A program made the translations under genes and the position numbers. Positions 17,674 through 26,597 of a DNA stretch of 35,705 bases are shown one piece after another (the stretch's first letter is position 1; each line of letters starts with the position of its first letter). Origin of the DNA: Dehalococcoidia bacterium UBA1222 (GTDB taxonomy: Bacteria; Chloroflexota; Dehalococcoidia; Dehalococcoidales; UBA1222); contig DBXC01000007.1 of assembly GCA_002309415.1 (NCBI GenBank), positions 104,210-139,914 of the forward strand, in the 5' to 3' direction. Under the pieces are notes generated by a model. The model was not told where the DNA came from, did no database searches, and worked only from the letters and a program-made list of their open reading frames with translations.

Positions 17674-18876
17674 CTATTCAAGAATGTTAGTGAAGGCACC
17701 AGCACCAACAGTCCTGCCTCCCTCTCGAATAGCGAATCGGAGACCCTTTTCAAGAGCTACAGGGTAGATGAGTCGGATCTTCATTCGGGTATTGTCGCCA
17801 GGCATGACCATTTCAACACCGGGTTCGAGCTCGATGGTACCAGTGACATCAGTTGTTCGGATGTAGAACTGAGGTTTGTAACCATTGAGGAACGGAGTGT
17901 GTCGGCCGCCTTCTTCTTTCTTAAGAACGTAGACTTCAGCTTCGGCATAGGTGTGAGGTTTGATGGAACCAGGGGCAGCCAGAACCTGACCACGTTCGAT
18001 GTCGGATCGTTCAACACCGCGGAGGAGCATACCGATGGCATCACCGGGTTCAGCGATGTCGAGAGTCTTGTGGAACATTTCGATACCGGTAACAACGACC
18101 TTCTTGGTTTCGTGATGGAGACCAACGATGTCGACTTCGTCACCGATCTTGACGGTACCTCGTTCAACACGACCGGTAGGACAAGTGCCTCGGCCTTTGA
18201 TGCTGAAGACGTCTTCGATAGGCATAAGGAAAGGAAGATCTTTGGGTCGATCAGGGATGGGAACGTAGGAATCTACGGCATCCATGAGCTTAAGGATCTT
18301 GCCACACCATTCGCAATCTTCTTTGCCGCAGCCGCATTCAAGGGCTTTGAGGGCGGAGATTCGGACGATGGGTACTTCATCACCAGGGAAGTTGTATTTG
18401 TTGAGGAGTTCACGGATTTCCATCTCGACGAGTTCGAGAAGTTCAGGGTCATCCATGACATCAACTTTGTTGAGTGCAACTACGATAGCAGGTACCTGCA
18501 CCTGTCGAGCAAGAAGAACGTGTTCGACGGTCTGAGGCATAGCACCATCAGGAGCACTAACAACGAGGATTGCGCCGTCCATCTGGGCAGCACCGGTGAT
18601 CATGTTCTTGACGAAGTCAGCATGTCCCGGGCAGTCGATGTGGGCATAGTGTCGAGTTGCAGTTTCATACTCGACGTGGGAAATAGCAATCGTCATACCT
18701 CGTGCTTTTTCTTCCGGAGCGTTATCGATGGTATCGAAAGCTCGGAATTCAGCACCGCCTCGCTTTGCCAAAACGCAGGTAATGGCAGCTGTGAGGGTGG
18801 TCTTACCATGGTCTACGTGACCAATGGTACCGACGTTGCAATGGGGCTTAGATCTCTCAAATTTCTGCTTGGCCAT
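17674..18876 (-). CDS. tuf: translation elongation factor Tu
   Basis: A 400-residue EF-Tu that delivers aminoacyl-tRNA to the ribosome. G-domain motifs are GHVDHGKT (19-26), DCPGHADF (81-88) and NKVD (136-139); domains II and III follow, ending [14 protein letters not shown]. The start [20 protein letters not shown] has AAGGAG 5 nt upstream; a longer frame would run back into the tRNA-Thr gene. An insertion at 181-191 carries Cys181, 183, 188 and 191 ([11 protein letters not shown]), absent from E. coli EF-Tu and looking like a metal site. It is first in the operon after tRNA-Thr. Arg is mostly encoded by CGA. Confidence 0.98.
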   Translation of the reverse strand: MAKQKFERSKPHCNVGTIGHVDHGKTTLTAAITCVLAKRGGAEFRAFDTIDNAPEEKARGMTIAISHVEYETATRHYAHIDCPGHADFVKNMITGAAQMDGAILVVSAPDGAMPQTVEHVLLARQVQVPAIVVALNKVDVMDDPELLELVEMEIRELLNKYNFPGDEVPIVRISALKALECGCGKEDCEWCGKILKLMDAVDSYVPIPDRPKDLPFLMPIEDVFSIKGRGTCPTGRVERGTVKIGDEVDIVGLHHETKKVVVTGIEMFHKTLDIAEPGDAIGMLLRGVERSDIERGQVLAAPGSIKPHTYAEAEVYVLKKEEGGRHTPFLNGYKPQFYIRTTDVTGTIELEPGVEMVMPGDNTRMKIRLIYPVALEKGLRFAIREGGRTVGAGAFTNILE

Positions 18877-18896
18877 ATTACTCCTTTTTTTTAGAA

Positions 18897-18969
18897 AGCC
18901 CACGAACAGAGTCGAACTGTTGACCTCATTCTTACCAAGAACGCGCTCTACCAACTGAGCTACGTGGGC
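18897..18969 (-). tRNA. tRNA-Thr (anticodon GGT)
   Basis: A 73-nt cloverleaf on the minus strand: 7-bp acceptor GCCCACG with CGTGGGC, D-arm GCTCAGTTGGTAGAGC, anticodon loop TTGGTAA (GGT), T-arm with TTCGACT. CCA is not encoded. It lies 20 nt upstream of tuf and is cotranscribed with it, as in many bacteria. Confidence 0.95.
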
Positions 18970-18983
18970 AAAATTACCGAATA

Positions 18984-19012
18984 ATTCTATTAGAACGCAA
19001 CATAAAAGTCAA
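18984..19012 (-). promoter_or_regulatory. proximal promoter (P1) of tRNA-Thr-tuf operon
   Basis: On the minus strand TTGACT (19007-19012), a 17-nt spacer and TAGAAT (18984-18989) form a strong sigma-70 promoter, 14 nt upstream of tRNA-Thr. Confidence 0.75.
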
Positions 19013-19104
19013 CATGAGCGTAAACTCACGCTATCTTTTTCGGTCGTTCTAATAACGGCCAAGCAATATGAAGTCCTGAAAAGGACTGTTTTGTACGATA
19101 CAAG

Positions 19105-19133
19105 ATGATATACAAAGGACTTTCTTTTGTCAA
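19105..19133 (-). promoter_or_regulatory. distal promoter (P2) of tRNA-Thr-tuf operon
   Basis: On the minus strand TTGACA (19128-19133), a 17-nt spacer and TATCAT (19105-19110) form a second promoter about 120 nt further upstream. Its leader would carry two hairpins: AGTCCT/AGGACT at 19072-19087 and a 7-bp stem at about 19041-19060. Confidence 0.65.
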
Positions 19134-19171
19134 AGGACGCAGGACCGTTAAACAAATCCTATCGAAATGGT

Positions 19172-19177
19172 TATAAT
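19172..19177 (+). promoter_or_regulatory. -10 box of the histone-like gene
   Basis: A perfect TATAAT at 19172-19177 with only a poor -35 (TTAAAC near 19148). It places the start of transcription near 19184, which excludes an upstream in-frame ATG at 19167 and supports the ATG at 19227 behind AGGAGG. Confidence 0.5.
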
Positions 19178-19226
19178 TAAACCGACAGAACGTCACCTAC
19201 CCCACAAATCTTTCAGGAGGATATAT

Positions 19227-19841
19227 ATGGCAGAAAAGAAAACCAAGAAGACCACTGAAAAGCCGGTCGAAGAGGTAAAGGAAGAGAAGACAGTCAAGAA
19301 GGCTGCACCTAAGAAGACCGCCGCTAAGAAAGCAGCCCCCAAAAAGACTGCTGCAAAGAAGACCGTAAAAGCCGAAACCAAAAAAGCTGAAGCCAAAGAA
19401 GAAGTAAAAGCTAAAGCAAAATCCGCCAAGAAAGAAAACAAAGCTAAAGAAGAAAAGGCCGGAATCGCCACTTCTTTCGCCGCCATCTTCGAGACCTTCG
19501 GTCAGGCCCTGACCCAGATCTTCAATGATCCTGAACTCAAGAACAAGGCCAAGGATCTGGGAAGCGTTGCTGCTGCATCCGCATCTGAATTCGCCGGACG
19601 CTTCAAGGATGAAGAAGTCAAAGCCAAATTCAAGGATGTCGGCAAGGCCGCCGAACAGTTCGGCCAGAACATCTCATCAGCTATCAAAAAGGAGGGTGCC
19701 GCCAAAGAAAAGGCAGCTAAGCCTAAGAACGAAGCCGCTGAGACCATCGACGAATTAGAAGCAGAATTGGCTGAACTCAAGAAAAAGATCGCCAAGCTTA
19801 AGAAACAGGTCGAGAAAGAAGAACCTAAAGAAGCCGAATAA
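19227..19841 (+). CDS. Lys/Ala-rich histone H1-like protein with coiled-coil tail
   Basis: A 204-residue cytoplasmic protein with three parts. Residues 1-78 are a basic low-complexity arm resembling the C-terminal tail of histone H1, including a tandem repeat of AAPKKTAAKK. Residues about 80-155 form an Ala/Phe-rich amphipathic helical segment (FAAIFETFGQALTQIF, then EFAGRFKDEEVKAKFKDVG). Residues about 170-200 are a coiled coil (ETIDELEAELAELKKKIAKL). No signal peptide or membrane helix. AGGAGG precedes the ATG, and its own promoter and terminator make it monocistronic. DNA binding or nucleoid compaction is a guess from the basic arm; I do not recognise the middle domain. Confidence 0.8.
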   Translation: MAEKKTKKTTEKPVEEVKEEKTVKKAAPKKTAAKKAAPKKTAAKKTVKAETKKAEAKEEVKAKAKSAKKENKAKEEKAGIATSFAAIFETFGQALTQIFNDPELKNKAKDLGSVAAASASEFAGRFKDEEVKAKFKDVGKAAEQFGQNISSAIKKEGAAKEKAAKPKNEAAETIDELEAELAELKKKIAKLKKQVEKEEPKEAE

Positions 19842-19866
19842 TTCCTCACTCTATCCCCTGATATGC

Positions 19867-19902
19867 ATGACCGCATCTTTACAAGGTGCGGTCATTTTTT
19901 TA
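19867..19902 (+). terminator. terminator of the histone-like gene
   Basis: A 9-bp stem, ATGACCGCA (19867-19875) with TGCGGTCAT (19887-19895), is followed by about seven T's. A textbook intrinsic terminator 26 nt after the stop codon. Confidence 0.9.
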
Positions 19903-19980
19903 TATACTACTAAAATCATTTGAATTTAAAAGTTTTATGAGCTTTACTCTAATGTAGAAAGAATAATTGAGGGTTATCTT

Positions 19981-22593
19981 ATGCTAGAAGTCGTTGATAT
20001 CAAGAAGTCCTACAAAGTAGGCAAGATCGAACAGAAGGCTCTGGACGGAGTCAGCCTGACGCTGCGTGAAAATGAATTCGTGGCGATTCTGGGACACTCA
20101 GGATCCGGTAAGACTACATTATTAAATATTATAGGCGGTCTCGATACCTATGATTCCGGCGACCTCATCATCAACGGCCGCTCCACTAAAGGATACAATG
20201 ACCGAGACTGGGACACTTACCGAAACCATACCATCGGTTTCGTCTTCCAGAGTTATAACCTCATCCCTCATCAGTCCGTTCTGTCCAACGTCGAACTGGC
20301 CCTGACCCTCAAAGGCCTCAACCGCAAAGAACGACGAGAAAAAGCCCGACAAGCCCTCATCCGGGTCGGTCTCGAAGACCATATCCATAAGAAACCCAAC
20401 CAGCTTTCCGGTGGCCAAATGCAACGAGTTGCAATCGCAAGAGCACTAGTTAACGACCCAGATGTACTTCTGGCCGACGAGCCTACCGGTGCCCTCGATT
20501 CCGAGACCAGCGTCCAAATCATGGACCTTCTCAAAGAGATCGCTGCCAATAAACTCGTAGTCATGGTAACTCATAACCCTGACCTGGCCGAAGAATACGC
20601 CAACCGAATCATCCGTATCGCCGATGGCAAGATTATCAGCGATACCAATCCATGCAATGAACATGATGCCGCCGCTGCCAAGAAACGCGAAAAAAGACCC
20701 GGAATGTCCTTCTGGACAGCACTTACTCTCAGCTTCAATAACCTCCGCACCAAGAAGGGGCGAACTTTCCTTACAAGTGGTGCCGGAAGTATCGGTATCA
20801 TCGGTATCGCTCTCATCACATCGATCTCCACCGGCGTCAATGCCTATATCGAAGGAATCGAACGCGACACTTTGGCATCATATCCTATTGTCATCGAAAA
20901 ACAGTCTGTCGACCTGAGCTCCATCATCGGGAACCTTGCCACCGTTGCATCCGACGAAAGACCAGAACACGACAAGGACGCTGTTTATTCACTCAATATC
21001 ATGACTGACCTTATCGACAGCATGACGACCCAGATAACGTCCAACAACCTGAAGGAATTCAAAGCCTATCTAGAAGAACACAAGAATGAGATCGATCAAT
21101 ATATCAACGGCATCCAGTACACCTTCTCTGCTCCTTTGCTGATTTATTCCGCAGACACTTCTGACGGCATCATCCAGGTCAATCCTAGTTCCGTCCTGAA
21201 TTCACTCCGCGGCAGGCAGAGTTCCATGTTCAGTTCATCGGCGCTCTTCAGCAGCGATGTTTGGCAGGAAATGATCGAAAATCCTGATCTCTATGAAGCA
21301 CAATATGACATCATCGCCGGTTCCTGGGCAGATAACTATGATGAAGTAGTCCTCTTCGTCACCGAAGATAACGAAGTGACCGATTATATGCTCTATTCCA
21401 TCGGCCTCATGGATCAGGACGAGATCGAAGAGATCTTCAGGAAAGCCATGGCAGGCGAACCTGCTGAAGCACCTGAACAGAAAGTCTTCACCTATGATGA
21501 CATCCTCAACACCACATTCAAACTCGTCCTCAACCCGGACATCTATCAATATAATTACTACACAAAGAAGTGGGAAGACCAGAGCGATAACGCTGCCTAT
21601 ATGGTCTCCAAGATCAACGATGGTCTGACCATCAAGATCGCCGGAATCGCACGTCCCAAGAAAGACACCTTGACCTCCACCAGCGGCGGCTCCATCGGAT
21701 ATCAGGCATCACTTACCCGTTACGTCTCTGAAAAGGTATTCGAGAGCAACATAGTTAAAGCACAACTCGCTGATCCCGATACCGATGTCTTCACCGGACT
21801 TCCCTTCGAAGCCGACGAATCGATGACTATCACCATCGACATGATCAGAGCATATATGATGACCCGCCCCGCCGAAGAACAGGCCCAGTTCGAAGCCATG
21901 GTACAGACCATGAGCGAAGAAGCTATCATCAAGATGTTCTCTGATATGCTACCGGCCCGCGAGAGCACCTCGACCTACGAGAAAAACATCTCTAAACTCG
22001 GCGTCATCGATCTCGACGATCCCGCATCCATCTCCATCTATCCCAAGGACATCGATGCTAAAGATCAGCTGACAGCCTTCATAAATGACTATAACAAGTA
22101 TCAGACCGACAGAGGTAATGAAGAATACACGATCCAGTACACCGACATCACCGCCCTCCTCCTCAAGTCAGTGACTACCATCATCAACGTCATCAGCTAC
22201 GTCCTGATTGCCTTCGTCGCTATCTCACTCATCGTTTCATCCATCATGATCGGCGTCATCACCAATATCTCAGTCCTTGAGCGAATCAAGGAAATCGGTA
22301 TTCTCCGCGCCATGGGTGCCTCCAAACGCGATGTGTCCCGCGTCTTCAATGCCGAGACTCTCATCATCGGTCTCCTTGCAGGTCTCTTGGGTGTCGGCAT
22401 CACATATGTCCTCATCGTACCCATCAACATCGCGATCGGCATCCTCACCAATACAGGAGCATCAGCCATGCTCGACTGGCGAGTCGCTGTCGCTCTAGTT
22501 GTGATCAGCGTCCTGCTGACACTCATCTCCGGTCTCATCCCGGCATCCTCCGCCGCCAAGAAAGATCCGGTCATCGCACTCAGAACCGAATAA
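19981..22593 (+). CDS. MacB-type ABC transporter, fused ATPase-permease
   Basis: An 870-residue fused ABC protein. The nucleotide-binding domain has Walker A GHSGSGKT (38-45), Q-loop Gln90, signature LSGGQ (142-146), Walker B VLLADE (162-167) and H-loop His198, in the LolD/MacB subfamily. A first membrane helix follows at about residue 265. Next is an extracytoplasmic domain of roughly 400 residues, then three FtsX-type helices at the C-terminus, with the cytoplasmic loop motif [19 protein letters not shown] between the first two. Such mechanotransmission machines move peptides, lipids or signals across the envelope rather than classical import. No periplasmic adaptor gene is nearby, as expected in a monoderm. 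GAGGG lies 8 nt before the ATG. The export substrate is unknown. Confidence 0.93.
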   Translation: MLEVVDIKKSYKVGKIEQKALDGVSLTLRENEFVAILGHSGSGKTTLLNIIGGLDTYDSGDLIINGRSTKGYNDRDWDTYRNHTIGFVFQSYNLIPHQSVLSNVELALTLKGLNRKERREKARQALIRVGLEDHIHKKPNQLSGGQMQRVAIARALVNDPDVLLADEPTGALDSETSVQIMDLLKEIAANKLVVMVTHNPDLAEEYANRIIRIADGKIISDTNPCNEHDAAAAKKREKRPGMSFWTALTLSFNNLRTKKGRTFLTSGAGSIGIIGIALITSISTGVNAYIEGIERDTLASYPIVIEKQSVDLSSIIGNLATVASDERPEHDKDAVYSLNIMTDLIDSMTTQITSNNLKEFKAYLEEHKNEIDQYINGIQYTFSAPLLIYSADTSDGIIQVNPSSVLNSLRGRQSSMFSSSALFSSDVWQEMIENPDLYEAQYDIIAGSWADNYDEVVLFVTEDNEVTDYMLYSIGLMDQDEIEEIFRKAMAGEPAEAPEQKVFTYDDILNTTFKLVLNPDIYQYNYYTKKWEDQSDNAAYMVSKINDGLTIKIAGIARPKKDTLTSTSGGSIGYQASLTRYVSEKVFESNIVKAQLADPDTDVFTGLPFEADESMTITIDMIRAYMMTRPAEEQAQFEAMVQTMSEEAIIKMFSDMLPARESTSTYEKNISKLGVIDLDDPASISIYPKDIDAKDQLTAFINDYNKYQTDRGNEEYTIQYTDITALLLKSVTTIINVISYVLIAFVAISLIVSSIMIGVITNISVLERIKEIGILRAMGASKRDVSRVFNAETLIIGLLAGLLGVGITYVLIVPINIAIGILTNTGASAMLDWRVAVALVVISVLLTLISGLIPASSAAKKDPVIALRTE

Positions 22594-22615
22594 TCCACGT
22601 AACAAAACTACTAAG

Positions 22616-22650
22616 AGAGCTGCCCATTTTTGAGCAGCTCTTCTTGTATT
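22616..22650 (+). terminator. terminator of the ABC transporter gene
   Basis: An 8-bp stem AGAGCTGC (22616-22623) with GCAGCTCT (22634-22641), then a broken T run (TCTTGTATTT). Moderate strength, 22 nt after the stop codon. Confidence 0.65.
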
Positions 22651-22708
22651 TAGGGCTCTGTGATGTGCTAATATTAAATCGTAAGTAATCAAAAAGGAGG
22701 CTATCACT

Positions 22709-23104
22709 ATGGCTTTCATGGATAAAATCAAACAGGGCGCTAAGACCATTGGTAATAAGACCAGTGACGCCATCGAGATAACCAAGCTCAACAACACCAT
22801 CAATACTGAAAAGTACAACGCCAAAGAAGAATTCAAGAAGATTGGTGAGTACTACTACAACCTCTTCGTAGAGGATCCTGCCAAGGTCGATGAATCAGTC
22901 CTCGAGTTCTGCGAAGCAGCTCAGGCCCATTTCATCAAGGCCGAAGAAGCTCAAAAAACCATCGATAACATCAAGGAAGAGAGCGCTGCCAAGAAAGAAG
23001 CTGCCAAGGCTGAAAAAGAAGCCGAAAAGGCTGCAGAAGAAAAGGAAGAAGACGGTTGTTGCTGCTGCGGCGATAAAGAAGCCGATAAAGACGTCAGCGA
23101 ATAA
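22709..23104 (+). CDS. small helical protein with C-terminal CCCC cluster
   Basis: A 131-residue soluble protein, almost entirely helical. The N-terminus MAFMDKIKQGAKTIGNKTSDAIEITKLNNTI resembles the start of a widespread group of short coiled-coil proteins that often end in a zinc ribbon (recollection of the pattern, not a search). A charged Ala/Lys/Glu helix occupies about 85-115. Instead of a zinc ribbon it ends EEDGCCCCGDKEADKDVSE, with four consecutive cysteines. AAGGAGG stands just upstream of the ATG. It lies 115 nt after the ABC transporter gene but behind that gene's terminator, with its own strong terminator. Function unknown; metal binding or redox sensing is possible. Confidence 0.8.
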   Translation: MAFMDKIKQGAKTIGNKTSDAIEITKLNNTINTEKYNAKEEFKKIGEYYYNLFVEDPAKVDESVLEFCEAAQAHFIKAEEAQKTIDNIKEESAAKKEAAKAEKEAEKAAEEKEEDGCCCCGDKEADKDVSE

Positions 23105-23124
23105 TCCCTATCCCCTTTAACTAA

Positions 23125-23162
23125 AATAAAAAAAAGACCTTCCATTGCTGGAAGGTCTTTTC
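23125..23162. terminator. bidirectional terminator
   Basis: A 13-bp stem (23132-23144 with 23149-23161, loop TTGC) flanked by A's and T's serves both the small CCCC protein (plus) and the convergent symporter gene (minus). Confidence 0.92.
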
Positions 23163-23179
23163 ATTTTCAGTAACTCTGA

Positions 23180-24706
23180 CTAGTCTTCACAAGGAGCAAA
23201 GACGGCATCGATGTGATTCTGTTCGAACTTCTTGGTGAAGAGAGAAACGAGAGGAGTGACTACAACAGACAGACCCATAGCAATGATACCGAGCATGGCT
23301 GCCTGGTTGATAGCGGCAGAGAAGCCCTGGGTGACTGTGTAGAATACGATCATAGCAAGGATGAATACGGGGCCGATGACCATGCCGGTCCAGGCACCGA
23401 CCTTGGTGATCTTCTTGGAGTACAGACCCCAGAGGTAAGGACCTAAGAAGGCACCAGCAACGACGCCCCATGAGAAGGACATCAGGTTGACGATGAAGGA
23501 GATATTCTGTGTAGCGAAGAAGAAGGAGACCAAGACGAAGACAACACAGAGACCGCGCATAAGCAGCATCTCTTTCTTTTTATCCAAGCTGGGTTTGATG
23601 ACAGAGGTCATGTCAACTGCAACAGCAGAGGATGAAGTGATGACCAGAGATGACAGAGTCGACATGGATGCTGAGAGCAGTAATACCAGCATGATGGCCA
23701 AAACGATGTTGAGACCGATGGAACCGGAGAACACCTTGGTCAAGATGTAAGGTACGACAGCGTCATAGCCGCCTGCAACTGCCGGCATGCCGTCAGCAGC
23801 AGCTTCGATGAACAGATGACTCATAGAACCGATGAAGTATGCACCGCAGCCGATCACGACAGCAAAAGCGGTAGCAATGATTGCGCCGATCTTGATGGAA
23901 GACTTGTCCTTGATGGCATAGTATTTGTGTACCATCTGAGGAAGACCCCAAGTACCGAAACTGGTAAGAAGGATGTTGGTCAAAAGGAATCCGCCGAACT
24001 GGCCGCCCCAGATATCGGTCAGGCTTTCAGATACATTTGAAAGACCGGAGATCATGCCGGAGATACCACCTACCTCAGGCTGGGCAAGGAGGATGATGAC
24101 GATCAGTGCAACACCGATCAACATGATCATGCCCTGGATAAAGTTATTGATAGCAGACGCGATGTAACCGCCGAGTACCAGGTAGATAGAAGTAATGATA
24201 GCTACGATGAGCATACAAGTGACTTCACTGGCACCGGAGAAAACTGCAGAGAACAGAGTACCGAGACCTTTATAGACGCCGGCAGCGTAAGGGACCAGGA
24301 AGATGAAAATAACCGCTGCCGTATATATTTTCATGGGGGTTGATGCGAATCGTTTTGCAAAGAAATCAGGCATGGTCTTTGCATCCAGTGTACGAGTCAT
24401 GACCCTGGTCTTAGCGCCAAGGACTACCCATGCCAAAAGTGAACCGATAACGGCATTGCCCATACCGATCCAAAGGGAACCGAGACCGACTCTCCAACCG
24501 TGGGTACCGGCATAGCCGATGAAGACCACTGCAGAGAAGTATGCTGTGCCATAGGAGAAAGCCGACAGCCACGGACCGATCTTTCGCCCGCCAAGAAGGA
24601 AGTTATCCATCGTACGAGCTTTTTTCTGTGTCATGATGCCCACAAGCACCATGCCAACTGCAAACAGAATAATGGTTATTAATGAAATAATTTCTGATTG
24701 AGTCAT
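23180..24706 (-). CDS. sodium:solute symporter family protein (PutP-like)
   Basis: A 508-residue SSS-family transporter with about thirteen membrane helices that couples solute uptake to the sodium gradient. Family features include NFLLGGRKIGPWLSAFSYGTAYFSA in helices 1-2, GWRVGLGSLWIGMGNA, and ASMSTLSSLVITSSSAVAVD in helix 8, which holds Ser/Thr ligands of the second sodium site. The overall pattern is nearest proline/pantothenate-type members, but the solute cannot be named. AAGGAGG precedes the ATG. It is monocistronic, sharing the bidirectional terminator at 23125-23162. Confidence 0.9.
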   Translation of the reverse strand: MTQSEIISLITIILFAVGMVLVGIMTQKKARTMDNFLLGGRKIGPWLSAFSYGTAYFSAVVFIGYAGTHGWRVGLGSLWIGMGNAVIGSLLAWVVLGAKTRVMTRTLDAKTMPDFFAKRFASTPMKIYTAAVIFIFLVPYAAGVYKGLGTLFSAVFSGASEVTCMLIVAIITSIYLVLGGYIASAINNFIQGMIMLIGVALIVIILLAQPEVGGISGMISGLSNVSESLTDIWGGQFGGFLLTNILLTSFGTWGLPQMVHKYYAIKDKSSIKIGAIIATAFAVVIGCGAYFIGSMSHLFIEAAADGMPAVAGGYDAVVPYILTKVFSGSIGLNIVLAIMLVLLLSASMSTLSSLVITSSSAVAVDMTSVIKPSLDKKKEMLLMRGLCVVFVLVSFFFATQNISFIVNLMSFSWGVVAGAFLGPYLWGLYSKKITKVGAWTGMVIGPVFILAMIVFYTVTQGFSAAINQAAMLGIIAMGLSVVVTPLVSLFTKKFEQNHIDAVFAPCED

Positions 24707-24765
24707 TATTGTTACCTCCTTTTTCTTCTTATTTCTCGCCCCAAAATTCTTATTGTCATATATAC

Positions 24766-24801
24766 AAAAAAAGAGAGTTGCTGTTTGGGCAACCCTCTTT
24801 T
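24766..24801 (-). terminator. terminator of the universal stress gene
   Basis: An 11-position stem with one mismatch (24771-24781 with 24789-24799) is followed on the minus strand by seven U's, 17 nt after the UspA-like gene. Confidence 0.8.
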
Positions 24802-24817
24802 GATTTTGCTGTTAAGC

Positions 24818-25297
24818 CTAGTTATCTTTTGGCTTAAATACTAAAGTGGGTATGCCCGAATTTTTAAGTACGTAGTCGGCAACACTGCCGTAGACTGCTT
24901 TACCAATGCCGCTGCGACCATGGGTCACGATTGCGATCATGTAAGCGTCATTTGCGATGGAATACTCGATTATGGCAGGTCCGGCCTTACCGTTAACGAT
25001 AACACCTTCTGCCTCGATACCATCCCTCTTCAATTCTTCGACATGCCCGTCGAGATATCGCTGGACGTCATCTTTAATGGCGTTCATCTGTTCGAGCGAC
25101 AAAGCGATATCAGCACCAGTAGGAGATACCATCATGCCAGCTTCCAAAGAAGCAGTGGACAGGACCTGGGTGGTACCGCCGATGACCTGGAGCAGAGTGA
25201 GCTTAGCGCCCAATGCCTTGGCCTGATCCTTAACAAAAGGAAGGATCTGTTCTGCCAAGGTAGAACCATCTAAACAAACGATGATGTTCTTTGCCAT
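24818..25297 (-). CDS. universal stress protein (UspA family)
   Basis: A 159-residue single-domain Usp with the Rossmann-like fold: MAKNIIVCLDGSTLAEQILPFV at the first strand and THGRSGIGKAVYGSVADYVLKN near the C-terminus, corresponding to the ATP-binding G-x2-G-x9-G-S/T motif. The first Gly of that motif is Val here (IVTHG), while the G-x9-G-S part is intact, so ATP binding is likely but not certain. AAAGGAGG precedes the ATG. It has its own promoter and terminator. Usp proteins respond to starvation and energy stress. Confidence 0.93.
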   Translation of the reverse strand: MAKNIIVCLDGSTLAEQILPFVKDQAKALGAKLTLLQVIGGTTQVLSTASLEAGMMVSPTGADIALSLEQMNAIKDDVQRYLDGHVEELKRDGIEAEGVIVNGKAGPAIIEYSIANDAYMIAIVTHGRSGIGKAVYGSVADYVLKNSGIPTLVFKPKDN

Positions 25298-25334
25298 CGA
25301 TCTATTCCTCCTTTTGTCTCATTTCTCAACTAGT

Positions 25335-25353
25335 TATACTCATATTGAGCATA
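25335..25353. repeat. inverted repeat in the Usp gene leader
   Basis: TATACTCA and TGAGCATA (one mismatch) around a TAT centre, 13-31 nt downstream of the predicted transcription start. Could be an operator for a dimeric regulator or a leader hairpin. Confidence 0.4.
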
Positions 25354-25372
25354 AAAAGCAAGATTGTTGGGT

Positions 25373-25402
25373 ATTATATAGCAAACAATTTTTATTTGTC
25401 TA
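25373..25402 (-). promoter_or_regulatory. promoter of the universal stress gene
   Basis: On the minus strand TAGACA (25397-25402), an 18-nt spacer and TATAAT (25373-25378). The -35 box overlaps the stop codon of the upstream glycosyltransferase. Leader length is about 70 nt. Confidence 0.65.
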
Positions 25403-26584
25403 GAGCGAAATCAGTTCATCATACATCTTGATCATCTTATCAGCTATGACATCCCATGAATAATCTTCGATGGATCTGATCAAGGACTGTTTATTGAACC
25501 TTCTGTTCCCCAGCTTCTTATACATCTTGTCGATGCCCTTAGCCAGCTCAGAAGAATTACCCTCGACGATCACGCCGTTATAGCCGTCCTGTACGATATC
25601 AGGAGCAACGCCCGTAGCAGTCGACACGACCGGAGTGCCACAGGCCAAAGCTTCCATCACCGATAATGAACAGCTGTCGTAATAAGCGGGGTTCAGAAGC
25701 ATATCCGATGCACTGTAGTATTTCTGCATATCGTAATAAGGAACATCCTCGATGAACTGGACACGGGTCTCGACCTTGAGTTCCCTAGCCAGTTTTCTGA
25801 GGTTCATGATCCTGGCGGACTGATTCTCGCCACAGACGAAGACAAGTCTGGCATTGCTCTTGGTGAGCGCCAATGCCCTGACCGCCAAATCGACGCCTTT
25901 GATGGGTTCGAGCCTTCCTACACAAAGGATTATACGGTCGTATTTATCAAATCCCACTTCACGTTTTGCCGTCTTACGCATAGTAGCAAAGAATAGATCA
26001 AGATCGACACCGCAGGGAATGATTCGATATTTATCAGATTCATAGTTGTAATACTTCTTCATAACACCCAGCTCGGTCTCATTGGGGATGACGATGCAGG
26101 AAGCATTCTCCATGAGAGAGATCTCCGTCTTGATACGTGAAATGTGATCCTGATAGTCATTCAGGAGTGCCTTCTTCACGGCACCAAGAGAGTGGAACAT
26201 CACGACGTGAGGAATATGAAAACGGCGGGATACGATGTCCCCTATCAGCGCCGAGACCCACAAATGGGAATGTATGACATCATAATAAATGTCATTATCC
26301 ACCATGAAACTCGAGATCTCATTAGAAACGTCAGTTGAATAAGAAGGAATATCGTTGGTCTGAATGCCCATCGGCAGGGAATGCAGATGGATTATATGGA
26401 CATTGCGGTATGGTGTGAAGTCTTCGTATCCCCACATCGCATGAGTGAAAATGTCTACGATGAAACCCTGTTCACCCAGCCTCTTGGCTGTCTCTAATAT
26501 GTATACACTCATGCCACCCACACCATGGTTTGAGGAAGTAGCCAATGGATATGAATGGATGCAAAGCATCGCAATCCTTTTCAT
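25400..26584 (-). CDS. MshA-like GT4 glycosyltransferase
   Basis: A 394-residue GT-B glycosyltransferase. The N-terminus RIAMLCIHSYPLATSS followed by GVGGMSVYILETAKRLGEQGF closely follows the MshA/sucrose-synthase-type group, whose MshA member transfers GlcNAc to inositol-3-phosphate. HSHLWVSALIG and MFHSLGAVK are also group-typical. The donor site has DSCSLSVMEALACGTPVV, with the first Glu of E-x7-E replaced by Ser/Cys context. An inositol-type acceptor would fit the PI-lipid genes at 3099-4865, but other surface glycans are equally possible. No Shine-Dalgarno is visible; TATACT ends 7 nt before the ATG, suggesting a leaderless mRNA. Confidence 0.82.
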   Translation of the reverse strand: MKRIAMLCIHSYPLATSSNHGVGGMSVYILETAKRLGEQGFIVDIFTHAMWGYEDFTPYRNVHIIHLHSLPMGIQTNDIPSYSTDVSNEISSFMVDNDIYYDVIHSHLWVSALIGDIVSRRFHIPHVVMFHSLGAVKKALLNDYQDHISRIKTEISLMENASCIVIPNETELGVMKKYYNYESDKYRIIPCGVDLDLFFATMRKTAKREVGFDKYDRIILCVGRLEPIKGVDLAVRALALTKSNARLVFVCGENQSARIMNLRKLARELKVETRVQFIEDVPYYDMQKYYSASDMLLNPAYYDSCSLSVMEALACGTPVVSTATGVAPDIVQDGYNGVIVEGNSSELAKGIDKMYKKLGNRRFNKQSLIRSIEDYSWDVIADKMIKMYDELISL

Positions 26585-26591
26585 AGCAAGC

Positions 26592-26597
26592 AGTATA
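26592..26597 (-). promoter_or_regulatory. -10 box for leaderless glycosyltransferase mRNA
   Basis: TATACT on the minus strand lies 7 nt before the ATG at 26584, so transcription would start at or next to the start codon. No ribosome-binding site and no convincing -35 are visible. Confidence 0.4.

Noticed and set aside
17899..18894. 331-codon open frame antisense to tuf
   Set aside because: Caused by few stop codons opposite strongly biased tuf codons; no initiation signals and no recognisable protein.
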